A stretch of DNA of 41,654 bases from Chromatiaceae bacterium (GCA_028277465.1 JANQGF010000190.1:1-41654), one strand, 5' to 3'. Shown: positions 25,801 through 36,007, counted from the first letter of the stretch. A program made the numbers and translations. Notes: generated by a model not told the origin, from the letters alone.

Positions 25801-26933
25801 AGTCGGCCGGCGGCGAGACCCAATCGGGCGAGCCGCAGGCCCTCGCCGAGCCTGAGATCGAGACGCAACCCCGAGAGATCGGCATCCCCCAGACTGATAT
25901 TCAGGTCGGCGATCTCCAACCGCCAACCGGGCATCAGGGGTCGAGCCCGCGCCAGGGCGTTCAGGCGTTCCAAGAAGAGTGTGGGAGGTGTCTCGGCCCT
26001 CTTCTCCGCTCCGGCGGAACCAGGGTCCGGTTTCAGGGTCAGTCCGACCAGATCGACCCGCAGGAGTGACTCCTCCAGCCGACCGGCGCGCACCCGGTTC
26101 CAGCTCTCCAAGAGGAGGCTCCCGCCGTTGGAGACCGGCCAGCCCAGCAAGCTCGCGGGCAGCAAGTCGCCCAGATGACTCCCGCCGAGACTGGCATAGA
26201 CACGGCCATCCCAGGAGCGGGGACGACCCGGCGGTCCTTCGAGCGTCGCGATCAAACGCAGCCCCTCGAAGACGGGACCCGGCTCCCGCGCGAGGAGGTC
26301 GGCATCGAGTGGATCGACGGCAGCAGAAGCCGGAGAGAGCGGGCGTCCCGAGAGGTCCAGGCGATGACTCCATCCATGGTTGGTCAGACGCAGACAGACG
26401 TCCGTCAAACGGAGCATTTCCTGATCGCGCCCTTCATCGACGAAGCGGATCTCGGCATCGACCAGGTTGAGTTGGCCTCGACCCAGGAAGGCCTCGAGCG
26501 CCTTCGGGTCGTCGCTCGCCAGGTCCTCCAAACCCAGGATACCGACCCCGCCATCACCGAAATGCTGCACGACCAAGCGGGCACCCACCAAGGTGAGAGC
26601 GTTGAATCGAGGCGACTTGCTCCACCATGAGTGAAGGAGGTCGACGTCCAGCTCGAGGGCCCTCAGGGTCAGGGCCTCGGCGCCCGTGCGGGGATCGGAC
26701 AGACGCACCTGTTCGAGTGTCAGCCTGGGTCGCCACCCGGAAAGCCGCAGCCTCAGGGTCTCGACCGAGACCTCATAGCCCAAATGCTCGGCCAGCGTGC
26801 GCATGAGCGGGTCCCGATACGAATCGACAATGGGCAGCGCGAGTCGGATCGCCGACAGCAGCAGAGCCGTGCCGACGATCACCGCAACACAAAGCCTCAT
26901 GGCGAACTTGGACAAGCCTCTCAGCGCCGTCAT
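22836..26933 (-). CDS. yhdP: YhdP, giant AsmA-like phospholipid transport protein
   Basis: The product (1365 aa) is one of the AsmA-like bridge proteins that, with TamB and YdbH, carry phospholipids from inner to outer membrane. It has a single N-terminal membrane helix (about 12-35), an early AsmA-like region with DSYRDPLMRTLAEHLGYEVS, and a very long beta-rich groove (DUF3971). The C-terminal AsmA-like part contains FLKVEPGVGRILGFLNVGAL and GPAGTLIVGGVSDLAAQRFD. The ATG used has GAGGA 7 nt upstream; another ATG lies 7 codons earlier. It is about 100 residues longer than E. coli YhdP. A three-fold SDSM repeat (DNA repeat at 24084) sits in a poorly conserved region. Confidence 0.93.
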   Translation of the reverse strand: MTALRGLSKFAMRLCVAVIVGTALLLSAIRLALPIVDSYRDPLMRTLAEHLGYEVSVETLRLRLSGWRPRLTLEQVRLSDPRTGAEALTLRALELDVDLLHSWWSKSPRFNALTLVGARLVVQHFGDGGVGILGLEDLASDDPKALEAFLGRGQLNLVDAEIRFVDEGRDQEMLRLTDVCLRLTNHGWSHRLDLSGRPLSPASAAVDPLDADLLAREPGPVFEGLRLIATLEGPPGRPRSWDGRVYASLGGSHLGDLLPASLLGWPVSNGGSLLLESWNRVRAGRLEESLLRVDLVGLTLKPDPGSAGAEKRAETPPTLFLERLNALARARPLMPGWRLEIADLNISLGDADLSGLRLDLRLGEGLRLARLGLAAGRLDLADAARISTALPWELAGLPESLLAANPQGVVRDLELWLSRSPSRPAQAPWRWKTRAVFSQVGFDRTPATPGIQGLSARLAADQDGGELRLGSEGLVLDLNPLFSERLTLDALSARLSWRREHSSAWRLSGRNLWLENADLAGRVRFDLELPVDGGDPFLDLRASLHEGNSANIRPYLPVGVMAPVLVDWLERSIVSGRLSRGDLVFRGSLADYPFRHNEGRFELLLGFEDLLLDYRPGWPPVASASGHLRFLNQGLAIQVDRGRIYESDFAGGRLRIPDLWGPERLRIYGEARGPFADGLRALSQTPLVKNLGRLAEALTVTGESWLALDMDLPLVKQGRLGVVGRLSWPTDATLGIKGTPLSLSGLSGELNFTERGVEASSIGARLWGHPLRLSIATRGDGNAGNRVTRIEAEARTPVAELAQRLPTSLWGLVSGDLDWQLAVNLRNRDVSQERLPLDYQLSSRLQEVSIQLPPPLGKPAGVARDLALEGRLVPGRSMDVRGHLGSLGANLKLEFGAVSPALVAGHLRLGAATAPPPERPGLFLDGRVEELDLPLWLAWSDSMSDSMSDSMRRRAGAGRGSSAETLGSQDAVLAGAKLEIGRLRLGDLRLTGVALALDPLADGWLAEVQSNELAGRVRIPAGVDEGRLDLAFDRLDLAMLWPAGGSDASGAWPIEPGSDPLGGLPSLDLRVTQLRWGRARLGRLDLGLRTGPEGIRLPRLTLAGGDSLALKGEGEWLRSATGGQSRIDLMLDVSDLGHLLDELNETSALEAAQLEARLRLDWPGGLDDFALRRAVGAIDLEVENGRFLKVEPGVGRILGFLNVGALSRRLALDFSDLYGQGFAFERMFGRIALGGGKAAFDDFTVEGPAGTLIVGGVSDLAAQRFDQRVTVEPKLGSSVALASAVAGGPVVGAAVYLVDRVAGNPIDRLGRYRYHVTGPWRTPELRRIGWEPLIVGDGEDRSTAGRAKTKTDRAAREENLFLDVE
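24084..24119 (-). repeat. 12-bp tandem repeat inside yhdP
   Basis: GAATCGGACATG occurs twice exactly (24084-24095 and 24096-24107), followed by a third copy diverging after ten bases. On the coding strand it gives SDSMSDSMSDSM in a linker-like part of YhdP. It is in frame and probably a slippage product with no functional meaning. Confidence 0.85.
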
Positions 26934-27531
26934 TGGGGTCCTCGTATTCAACAATCAACGAGTTACGAGTTAATGGCGGGATTCTCGACGACCCGAGGAT
27001 CACCAGGTTGGAAGTCTCGCCCAGATGAATCTCAGTATGGTCTCAATCGGCGCCTTCCACCCAGTTTCTTCCCTGCATTCAATCAATGGTTGCACCTGGT
27101 GTCCGGGCACCATGGCCGGCCTCACCTAAGGCGATTTCTGTCAATTCTCATTCCACCTGGCTTGTCTTGACGCCCGCCTTCAGCGTCGCGCCAGCCGTCA
27201 CATCGCGCGGCGATGCGCCTGCCGGCGCTCTTTTAGAGGGCAGACGCCAATCCGGCGCCATCTGGCATGAGCATTTCTGGCAATCTTAAGTATCGAACTT
27301 GCAGCCGAATCCGTAATATCAATAAGGGATCGACACTCCATGTCGACGCGCTACGGAAGGCAATGATCTAATTAGATGTCCGAGAAACGACAATACCCCT
27401 AAGGGAAGCCCTGATCGACCCTCGAATATGGCCTTGCCTCGATCGAGGAGGCGATATCTGGGCAAAGCGCCTTGTCGCCAGCGCTGACCATCACCATCGG
27501 AGCAAATCCAACCTTTGGGAGGAGGACCCTC
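26934..27531. other. 598-bp intergenic region, divergent promoters
   Basis: No coding region is convincing here. The region lies between the divergent starts of yhdP and the diguanylate cyclase gene and is less GC-rich than its flanks around 27270-27410. It contains two perfect 12-bp palindromes, ATCTAATTAGAT (27366-27377) and CCTCGATCGAGG (27437-27448), which could be regulator sites for the cyclase gene. No repeat array, tRNA or recognisable riboswitch was seen. Confidence 0.5.

Positions 27532-27534
<3 letters not shown>
27517..27534 (+). promoter_or_regulatory. Strong ribosome binding site fixing a TTG start
   Basis: GGGAGGAGG at 27517-27525 is followed by six bases and then TTG at 27532. 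This is the best Shine-Dalgarno in the neighbourhood and decides the start of the diguanylate cyclase, against the upstream TTG at 27472 and the ATG at 27568, neither of which has such a site. Confidence 0.65.
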
Positions 27535-29016
<1,482 letters not shown>

Positions 29017-29019
29017 ACC

Positions 29020-29040
29020 GCGTCCAGAGTGAGAGGACGC
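29020..29040 (+). terminator. Weak hairpin after the diguanylate cyclase gene
   Basis: GCGTCC (29020-29025) pairs with GGACGC (29035-29040), starting 4 bp after the cyclase stop. A short CCTTTT follows 11 bases later. It is a possible weak terminator; the stem is only six pairs and the T-run is displaced. Confidence 0.3.
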
Positions 29041-29055
29041 GACCGGCCCTGCCTT

Positions 29056-29084
29056 TTGACTGGCGTGATGACATGCCCTAGGCT
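29056..29084 (+). promoter_or_regulatory. Sigma70-like promoter for the ClpV gene, with leader hairpin
   Basis: TTGACT (29056-29061), a 17-bp spacer and TAGGCT (29079-29084) resemble a sigma70 promoter, 111 bp before the ClpV/TssH start. A perfect 7-bp hairpin (GCGCGGC 29142-29148 with GCCGCGC 29154-29160) lies in the predicted leader. This suggests the ATPase gene has its own promoter. Confidence 0.4.
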
Positions 29085-29195
29085 CGAATGCGAGCGAAGG
29101 GACGAGCTGCCAAAGGACGGCGCGGTCGGCAGACGCTTGTCGCGCGGCCTCTCGCCGCGCCCCGTCCCCGAATCCGACCCCAGGAGAGATCCGTC

Positions 29196-31955
29196 ATGCC
29201 CGACATCAGTCGTGTCGCCCTCTTCGGCAAGCTCAATCGGCTCGGTTACAAGGCCATCGAGAGCGCCACCCTCTTCTGCAAGCTGCGCGGCAACCCCTAC
29301 GTGGAGCTGGTGCACTGGATCCACCAGATCCTGCAACTGCCGGACTCCGATCTTCACCGTCTCACCAAGGCCTTCGGTCTGGAGCCGGCACGGCTCGCCA
29401 AAGACGTCACCGAATCGCTGGATCGGCTGCCGGCCGGTGCGACCTCCATTTCCGACCTCTCGGCCCATGTCGAAGAGGCGGTCGAGCGCGGCTGGGTCTA
29501 TGGGACGCTCATGTTCAAGGAATCCCAGGTGCGTACCGGTCACCTGGTCGTCGGCATCCTCAAGACCCCGGGGCTGCGCAATGCCCTGCCCGCCATCTCG
29601 AAGGAGTTCGACAAGATCAGGCTCGAGACGCTCTGTGAACGCTTCGGCGAGATCCTGAAGGGCTCGCCGGAGGAATCGATGGGCGCTCGGGACGGCTCCC
29701 AAGTCGGGACCGCCGCGCCGGGCGAGTCGAGCGATGCCATCGCGCCCGCCGTGATGGGCAGGCAGGAGGCGCTCGAGCGGTTCACCCTGGACCTCACCGA
29801 GCAAGCGCGCAACGGCAAGCTGGACCCCATCGTGGGACGCGACGCCGAGATCCGCCAGATCCTGGACATTCTGATGCGCCGGCGCCAGAACAACCCCATC
29901 CTGACCGGCGAGGCGGGGGTGGGCAAGACCGCCGTGGTCGAAGGCCTCGCCCTCAAGATCGTGGCCGGAGAGGTCCCGCCGCCCCTCGAGGACGTCAGTT
30001 TGCACGCCCTCGACCTGGGCTTGCTCCAGGCGGGGGCCAGCATGAAAGGCGAGTTCGAACAGCGTTTGCGCTCGGTCATCGAGGAGGTGCAGGCCTCGCA
30101 GCGGCCCATCATCCTCTTCATCGACGAGGCCCACACCCTGGTCGGCGCAGGGGGTGCCGCCGGCACAGGCGATGCGGCCAACCTGCTCAAGCCGGCGCTG
30201 GCGCGCGGGACGCTACGCGCCGTTGCCGCCACCACCTGGGGCGAGTACAAGAAGCACATCGAGAAAGACCCCGCCTTGACCCGCCGCTTCCAGGTGGTGC
30301 AGATCAGCGAGCCCAGCGAGGAGAAGGCCATCCTCATGATGCGCGGTGCCGCCTCGACCATGGAACAGCACCACCAGGTCCAGATTCTGGACGAGGCACT
30401 GGAGGCCGCGGTGCGGCTCTCGCACCGTTATATCCCGGCGCGCCAGCTTCCGGACAAGTCGGTTAGTCTGCTGGACACGGCCTGCGCCCGGGTCGCCATC
30501 AGCCAGCACGCGGTCCCACCCGAGCTCGACGACTGCCGCAAGCGCATCCAGGCGCTGGAGCGAGAGCTCGCCATCATCCGACGCGAGGCCCTGGTCGGGG
30601 TCGAGACGGCCGAGCGCGAGCAGGTCGCGGCGGACAAGCTTGCCGAGGAGCGAACCCGACTGACCGAGCTCGAGACCCGGTGGGAGCAGGAAAAGGGGCT
30701 CGTCGAGCAGATCCTCTCGCTCCGTCGCCGCTTACGTGGCCAGGCCGACACGGTCGAGGGCACGAAGAGCGAGCCAGAGCGGGCCGCCGACGAGGCGGCG
30801 ACGGGGGCCCCGAGCACCGGTGCAGCGGCACCCGTCTCCACCCCCGATGCGGCAGACGATGCCGAGCGGGCCGAGCTCCTCGCCCGGCTCCAAGGGCTTC
30901 AGGCCCGGCTCCACAGCTTACAGGGCGAGCGTCCACTCATCCTGCCCACCGTTGACCACCAGGCCGTGGCGGCCGTGGTGGAGGGCTGGACCGGCATCCC
31001 GGTCGGTCGCATGGTCAGAAACGAGCTGGAGTCGATCCTCGAACTCGCCGACAGGCTCGAAGCGCGCATCGTCGGCCAGCGCCATGCCCTGGACATGATC
31101 GCGCGGCGGATTCAGACCTCGCGCGCCAGGCTCGACCACCCCAACAAGCCGATCGGGGTCTTCCTGCTCGCCGGCAGCTCCGGGGTCGGCAAGACCGAGA
31201 CCGCGCTCGCCCTCGCGGAGACGCTCTACGGCGGCGAACAAAACCTCATCACCATCAACATGAGCGAGTACCAGGAGGCCCACACCGTCTCCACGCTCAA
31301 GGGCGCCCCGCCCGGCTATGTCGGCTATGGCGAGGGCGGCGTGCTCACCGAGGCCGTGCGGCGTCGCCCCTACTCCGTGGTGCTGCTCGACGAGGTCGAG
31401 AAGGCACACCCGGACGTGCACGAGATCTTCTTTCAGGTCTTCGACAAGGGGTGGATGGAGGACGGCGAGGGCCGGGTGATCGACTTCAAGAACACCCTCA
31501 TCCTGCTCACCACCAACGTGGGAACCGAGCTGCTCACCAAGCTCTGCGCCGATCCCGAACTGATGCCCGAACCAGAGGGCATCGCCAAGGCGTTGCGCGA
31601 ACCCTTGTTGAAGGTCTTCCCGCCGGCCCTGCTCGGTCGACTGGTGGTCATTCCCTACTATCCACTCGACGACCAGATGATCGGCGCCATCGCCCGGCTG
31701 CAGCTGGGCCGCATCGAGCGGCGGATCCAGGAGCACTACAGGATCCCCTTCAGCTATGACGACGCCGTCGTCGCCCTGATCGCCTCGCGCTGCACCGAGC
31801 TGGAGAGCGGCGGGCGCATGATCGACACCATCCTCACCAACAGCGTCCTGCCCAGGATCAGCGAGGCATTCCTGACCCGAATGATGGAGGGCCGCCCGAT
31901 CGGGCGCGTGCAGCTGACCGTGAAGGAGGGTGACTTCGATTACGGGTTTGACTGA
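29196..31955 (+). CDS. tssH: ClpV/TssH-type AAA+ ATPase
   Basis: The 919-residue AAA+ unfoldase resembles ClpV (TssH), which recycles the contracted TssB/TssC sheath of type VI secretion. It has a Clp-N domain (about 1-160) and two ATPase modules. The first has Walker A GEAGVGKTAVVEG and Walker B IILFIDEAHTLVGAGG; the second has GSSGVGKTETALALAE and VVLLDEVEKAHPDV. The middle coiled coil is shorter than in ClpB, and an Ala/Pro-rich insert follows it (about 525-560). Start is set by AGGAGAG before the ATG. No other tss gene lies in the window, so it is an orphan here; ClpB-like function cannot be excluded, but the N-terminus favours ClpV. Confidence 0.85.
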   Translation: MPDISRVALFGKLNRLGYKAIESATLFCKLRGNPYVELVHWIHQILQLPDSDLHRLTKAFGLEPARLAKDVTESLDRLPAGATSISDLSAHVEEAVERGWVYGTLMFKESQVRTGHLVVGILKTPGLRNALPAISKEFDKIRLETLCERFGEILKGSPEESMGARDGSQVGTAAPGESSDAIAPAVMGRQEALERFTLDLTEQARNGKLDPIVGRDAEIRQILDILMRRRQNNPILTGEAGVGKTAVVEGLALKIVAGEVPPPLEDVSLHALDLGLLQAGASMKGEFEQRLRSVIEEVQASQRPIILFIDEAHTLVGAGGAAGTGDAANLLKPALARGTLRAVAATTWGEYKKHIEKDPALTRRFQVVQISEPSEEKAILMMRGAASTMEQHHQVQILDEALEAAVRLSHRYIPARQLPDKSVSLLDTACARVAISQHAVPPELDDCRKRIQALERELAIIRREALVGVETAEREQVAADKLAEERTRLTELETRWEQEKGLVEQILSLRRRLRGQADTVEGTKSEPERAADEAATGAPSTGAAAPVSTPDAADDAERAELLARLQGLQARLHSLQGERPLILPTVDHQAVAAVVEGWTGIPVGRMVRNELESILELADRLEARIVGQRHALDMIARRIQTSRARLDHPNKPIGVFLLAGSSGVGKTETALALAETLYGGEQNLITINMSEYQEAHTVSTLKGAPPGYVGYGEGGVLTEAVRRRPYSVVLLDEVEKAHPDVHEIFFQVFDKGWMEDGEGRVIDFKNTLILLTTNVGTELLTKLCADPELMPEPEGIAKALREPLLKVFPPALLGRLVVIPYYPLDDQMIGAIARLQLGRIERRIQEHYRIPFSYDDAVVALIASRCTELESGGRMIDTILTNSVLPRISEAFLTRMMEGRPIGRVQLTVKEGDFDYGFD

Positions 31956-32555
31956 CTTCTCCAGGAGGCACGCCGGGCAACTTGGCCTTGCGACACCGGC
32001 GAAGTCTCTCGCGGGCACCTCCATCGCGCGGTAGGAACACCTCCCCACCTGAGAAATCGCTCGAGTACGCGCCTTTGAGTGCGCGCCTTTGCGATTGATG
32101 CGGTTGTTGAAAGAAGGACCCACGAAACCAACAAGCGACATCCCGCGAGATCGGGCTTCTCAGTCGGTGGAAAGGGAACTAGTATTCAAACACGCCACGA
32201 CAATCACGACCGAGTGATCGTCACCCTTGACTAAGCCAATCCGCCCTCAAGCAACGCAGGCCGCGTACGCGAATCGAGCATTGCGAGCCATCCGCGACGA
32301 TAACCGGGCGCATCGAACCGTGCACTCCTCTGATCCGAGAGCGCGCGAGACCTCCCACCAGCGCGAACCCTGCCTGCCATCCTCCCTCAATCGGCAAGCT
32401 TGTCAAACGACTGCATGTGCGGGCTTTGCCGCATCCTTGCGTCCGAACTGGCGGCACCCCGGCGCTAGCCCGTCAGAAGGACGCAGGATACCCTTGCTCC
32501 AGTGACCCTAAGCCGCTGACAACACTCTTCGTCCAAGCAGAGAGACAGCCGATCC
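31956..32555. other. 600-bp intergenic region upstream of the CRISPR operon
   Basis: I see no gene or CRISPR array here. A 14-bp tandem duplication with one mismatch, GAGTACGCGCCTTT and GAGTGCGCGCCTTT, lies at 32063-32090. TTGACT at 32227-32232 could be a -35 element, but no good -10 follows at the proper distance. Frames open on either strand are short and look like chance. The segment presumably carries the promoter for the cas operon and may mark the edge of the acquired CRISPR island. Confidence 0.5.
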
Positions 32556-34277
32556 ATGACCATCCGTCAAACGAGCACGAAGCTGCCACACCACTACCAG
32601 CGCCGTATCCTGCTGATGGTGACGGGGCGGACACCTAAAGTGGTCACCGAGACGCTCTACGCAATCGCCGTCAGCCCACGGCCCGATGCAGAGCCCTTCG
32701 TGCCCACCGAGATCCATCTCGTCACCACCGCCGAGGGGGCTCAAGACGCACGACTCGCCTTGCTCGATCCGAACGGCGGCTGGTTCCATCGGCTGTGCGC
32801 CGACTACCGCCTCGACGGCATCACCTTCGGGATGGAGCAGATCCATGTCATCACCGCCGATGAAGGTACGCCGGTCGACGACATCCGCACCGAGTCCGAG
32901 CACGTCGCTTGCGCGGACCTGATTACCGAGCTGGTCCGCACCTTCACGGCGGTACCAGACACCGCACTACACGTCTCTCTGGCCGGCGGACGCAAGACCA
33001 TGACCTATTATCTTGGCAACGCGCTGACCCTGTTCGGTCGCCCGCAGGATCGCCTGTCGCATGTGCTGGTGCCGCCGCCCTTCGAGTCGAATCGCGAGTT
33101 CTTCTATCCCACCCCGGACAGTCGTCCGCTCTATGTCAACGCGCTAGAGCGCTATTTCGACGCCCACGACGCCGAGGTCACGCTCGCCGAGATCCCCTTC
33201 GTGCGCCTACGAGAGAATCTGCCGCCTCACTTCAAGGGGCTTGCGACCGGTATCTATGACTCCTTCCGCCACTATCGGATGGACGACGAGCAGGCCCTAA
33301 GGCGCCACCTGTCGGCCGAGGTGCATTCGTTGGCGCGCATGGGTCTTGGCACCAGCGACAGCGTCATCCTCTATAGCTCAGAGACTGCTGATGGTCATGC
33401 TTGCGCCCAGGCTGTCGCCACCTATCTGCGCGCACAGCGACCCGGCCTCGTTTGCAACATTGAGGTCATTCAGGGTCTGCAGGTCAACGACGCAGCGCGC
33501 TTCCGCAGCGAAGGCGTGATCAACTTCACCAAGGCCGTGCTGAGGGCAATTGAGGCCAATGGTCCGCGCCAATGTGTTCTCAATCCCACTGGCGGATTCA
33601 AGAGCCTGGTTCCCTATACCGTCCTGATCGGCATGATCAAGGGCGTGACGGCCAAATACATCTTCGAGCAATCGAGCGCTCTGATTCCACTGCCGGCCGT
33701 GCCGATCGAGCTCCCCCGCGAGCGTCTCGAGCCGTTGCGCCCGCTGATCGAGCGGATCCAGCTCGAAACCGCCGTGTCCCGCTCAGCGCTCGAGGATGCC
33801 CTGCCCTATCACGAGCGGCAGGCATTGGAGCCGCTGTTCGAAGAGGTCGGCGACGGTCAGGTGACCCTTTCACCTTTTGGCTTCCTGGTGCGAGAGGCGC
33901 TTGAGCGTCCGAGCGCGCTTGTGCCCTATCTGTCCCGACGGGCCATTGAGGATTTGGTCCGGATGCGGCGAATCCAGGACACCAAACCCGAGAGCTACCT
34001 CCGTCGAGTGGCCGCGAGCGAGCAGCAGCTCCAGGTCGGTAGCCACATTAAATGGCCTGGCGATCTGTACTGGCTCAAGCCCGGCGAGCACACTCGTGAT
34101 CGCTACCTGGTCTCCCGGGAGGGCTGGCGGCTGCTGGTCTGGCGCATCGCCGAGAAGCCGGAGTACGAGGAACTGCTGCAACGCCAGCAGACGGGCGATG
34201 TCGCCAAGCGGATCCTGGAGGATCGCCGCGACAGGTACGAGCCCTTCGTGCGCTTCGACCTCTACGAGCGTGCCTGA
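32556..34277 (+). CDS. Type III CRISPR effector: NE0113 ring-nuclease-like + CARF + RelE-like C-terminus
   Basis: The 573-residue protein has three parts. Residues about 15-255 match the NE0113/Csm6-type ring nuclease family, with RRILLMVTGRTPKVVTETLY at the start and VSLAGGRKTMTYYLGNALTL in the ligand site. Residues about 265-395 are an APE2256-type CARF domain, with VILYSSETADGHACAQA and the cyclic-oligoadenylate-site motif LNPTGGFKSLVPY. The C-terminus (about 500-573), with PGDLYWLKPGEHTRDRYLV, WRLLVWRIAEK and PEYEELL, has the beta-strand pattern of a RelE-type mRNA interferase, as in CARF-RelE (Cami1) effectors. That last assignment is inference. It would be a cA-activated toxin with a built-in ring-nuclease-like module that may degrade the signal. 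It leads the cas operon. Confidence 0.75.
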   Translation: MTIRQTSTKLPHHYQRRILLMVTGRTPKVVTETLYAIAVSPRPDAEPFVPTEIHLVTTAEGAQDARLALLDPNGGWFHRLCADYRLDGITFGMEQIHVITADEGTPVDDIRTESEHVACADLITELVRTFTAVPDTALHVSLAGGRKTMTYYLGNALTLFGRPQDRLSHVLVPPPFESNREFFYPTPDSRPLYVNALERYFDAHDAEVTLAEIPFVRLRENLPPHFKGLATGIYDSFRHYRMDDEQALRRHLSAEVHSLARMGLGTSDSVILYSSETADGHACAQAVATYLRAQRPGLVCNIEVIQGLQVNDAARFRSEGVINFTKAVLRAIEANGPRQCVLNPTGGFKSLVPYTVLIGMIKGVTAKYIFEQSSALIPLPAVPIELPRERLEPLRPLIERIQLETAVSRSALEDALPYHERQALEPLFEEVGDGQVTLSPFGFLVREALERPSALVPYLSRRAIEDLVRMRRIQDTKPESYLRRVAASEQQLQVGSHIKWPGDLYWLKPGEHTRDRYLVSREGWRLLVWRIAEKPEYEELLQRQQTGDVAKRILEDRRDRYEPFVRFDLYERA

Positions 34278-34314
34278 GCACGCGGCGGACGAGACAGACC
34301 GAGAGGAGAACGAC

Positions 34315-36007
34315 GTGGCAGCCGAGGACAACGAGAACTCAGGGTTCCTGGTCTTTCTCGAGACATCGGGCAACCAGGCCTACCTGTTCGCGACGAACAA
34401 GCTCAAGGAGAACGTCGGCGCCTCCCAGCTCACCTACCTGGCGGGCGCCGAATGGGCCAAGCAGGCGGCGGAGCAGTGCGGAGCCAAATGCATCATCAAG
34501 ACCTCCGGCAAGGCGTTGCTCGTGGCGCCGACCCGTGAGGTGGGGATGGAGATCGTCGCGCAGGTGACCCGAACCGCCTTGCGCGAGGCGCCGGGCCTTC
34601 AGGTCTCGGGTGCCGTCGTGGACCTCTCGTGTGGCCAATCCTCGGCGCTCGCGCTCGCCCACGAGCAATTCGCCCGCAATCACGAGGCGATGGGGGCGCA
34701 GCGATTTCCCGTCTTGCCCTGGAGTGAGCCCTGCGCGACCTTGGGCCGGCCGGCCGCGGGCCGGGCCAAGGAGGGGGGTGACGAGCAGCCCTGCTTCTCG
34801 GCCGAGGCGCTCGCCAAGCGTGCCGCGGCCCCGGCGTGGTCGACGCGGATCAGGGAGTTGTTCAAGGAAAAGGGCGGGAAGGCGGGCGCGGACAGGCTTT
34901 TCCCCGAGACCGATATCGACACGCTGCAGCGCCGTTTCGAGGGCAGCCAGTGGCTCGGCGTCGTCTTCTCCGACGGCAACGGGCTCGGTCAGATCTTCAT
35001 CGACCTGGAGCGTCATCTGAAGACGCTGCGCGAGCGCGGCGAATCGATGGGCGATCTGCGGAAGACGACGAGCGACTTCTCCAAGGAGCTCGAGTGCGCC
35101 ACCGAGGAGGCCTTCTACGCCGCCTGCGATCACATCCACCGCATCGGTGCCTCGGTCGAACGGCGACGCCACGGGCGCGCGGCGGGCAACGACTATCGGA
35201 TCCCGGTGATCCCGCTGGTCCTCGGGGGCGACGATATGACCGTGTTGGTGCAGGGCGAGTATGCCCTGCCATTCGCCCGCCGCTTCCTGGAGGCCTTCGA
35301 GCGCGCGACGGCGGACGCCGGCCGCTGCCCGACGCTCACCCGGGTAGCCGAGGTGGCGCTTGGCGCCCCCTGGCTGTCGGCCTGCGCCGGGGTGGCCCTG
35401 GTGAAGCACCATTTCCCCTTCCATCTCGCCCACGCCTTGGCGGAGTCGCTATTGCGCTCGGCCAAGCTGGTCAAGCAGAAGGTGCGACCGGCGGGCGGTC
35501 AGCAGGCGCCATTCCCCGTGTCGGCGCTCGACTTCCACCTGATGCTCGATCCATCCCACACGGATCTGGGCACCATCCGCGCCGAGCGCCTGACTCTACG
35601 CCGGCCCCTATGTCGTCACGCCGCTCGGGAAGCTCGACGCGGCCGAGCCCGCCGGCCGACGCTGGACCGATGAGCACGCGCTCGAACGGCTTCTGGGGTG
35701 CGTCGCCGCCCTGAAGGCAGCCGATCCCGAGACGGATCGGCTCAAGCTTCCGCGCGGCCAGATGCACGGGCTCCGCCAGGCCGCTGCGCTGGGCAAGTCG
35801 CACGCCGACGAGCGGCTCGAGGCGCTGCGTTGGTTGGATGACGAGGGGCTTCGGATCCTGACCGATGGGAGGACATCCCTGTTCATGGAGCGCGACGGGG
35901 AGAGCGTCACCCGTTTCGTCGACGCCCTGGCCACGGTCGGCTTTTGGCCCTGCCTCGATGAGCAAGGGAAGAACGAGGGTCAATGGACCGCGGAGGATCG
36001 GCCATGA
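34315..36007 (+). pseudogene. cas10: Cas10 of type III-Dv, frameshifted near the C-terminus
   Basis: Cas10 is the large subunit that makes cyclic oligoadenylates when the complex binds target RNA. The protein begins FLVFLETSGNQAYLFATNKL a few residues in, has a palm-like VVFSDGNGLGQIF and carries the intact cyclase motif LGGDDMTVLV. There is no N-terminal HD nuclease domain. The reading frame fails around 35593-35600: frame one runs to a stop at 35671-35673, whereas homology-like sequence (YAGPYVVTPLGKLDAAEP and on) continues in the +1 frame to the stop at 36005-36007. Two bases (a CT) appear to be missing in ACTCTACG. Start GTG at 34315 is preceded by AGAGGAGA; a GTG at 34270 is possible. 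The final ATGA overlaps the next gene. Confidence 0.85.

Noticed and set aside
31956-32555. CRISPR leader or array in the long gap before the effector
   Set aside because: Only one 14-bp duplication without spacers was found; no repeat of 25-40 bp recurs.
33877-34314. Upstream extension of the cas10 frame
   Set aside because: It overlaps the CARF effector gene and the translation is low-complexity; the GTG at 34315 with AGAGGAGA is the natural start.
35593-35600. Programmed frameshift in cas10
   Set aside because: There is no slippery heptamer or obvious stimulatory structure; loss of a CT dinucleotide is the simpler explanation, though not proven.
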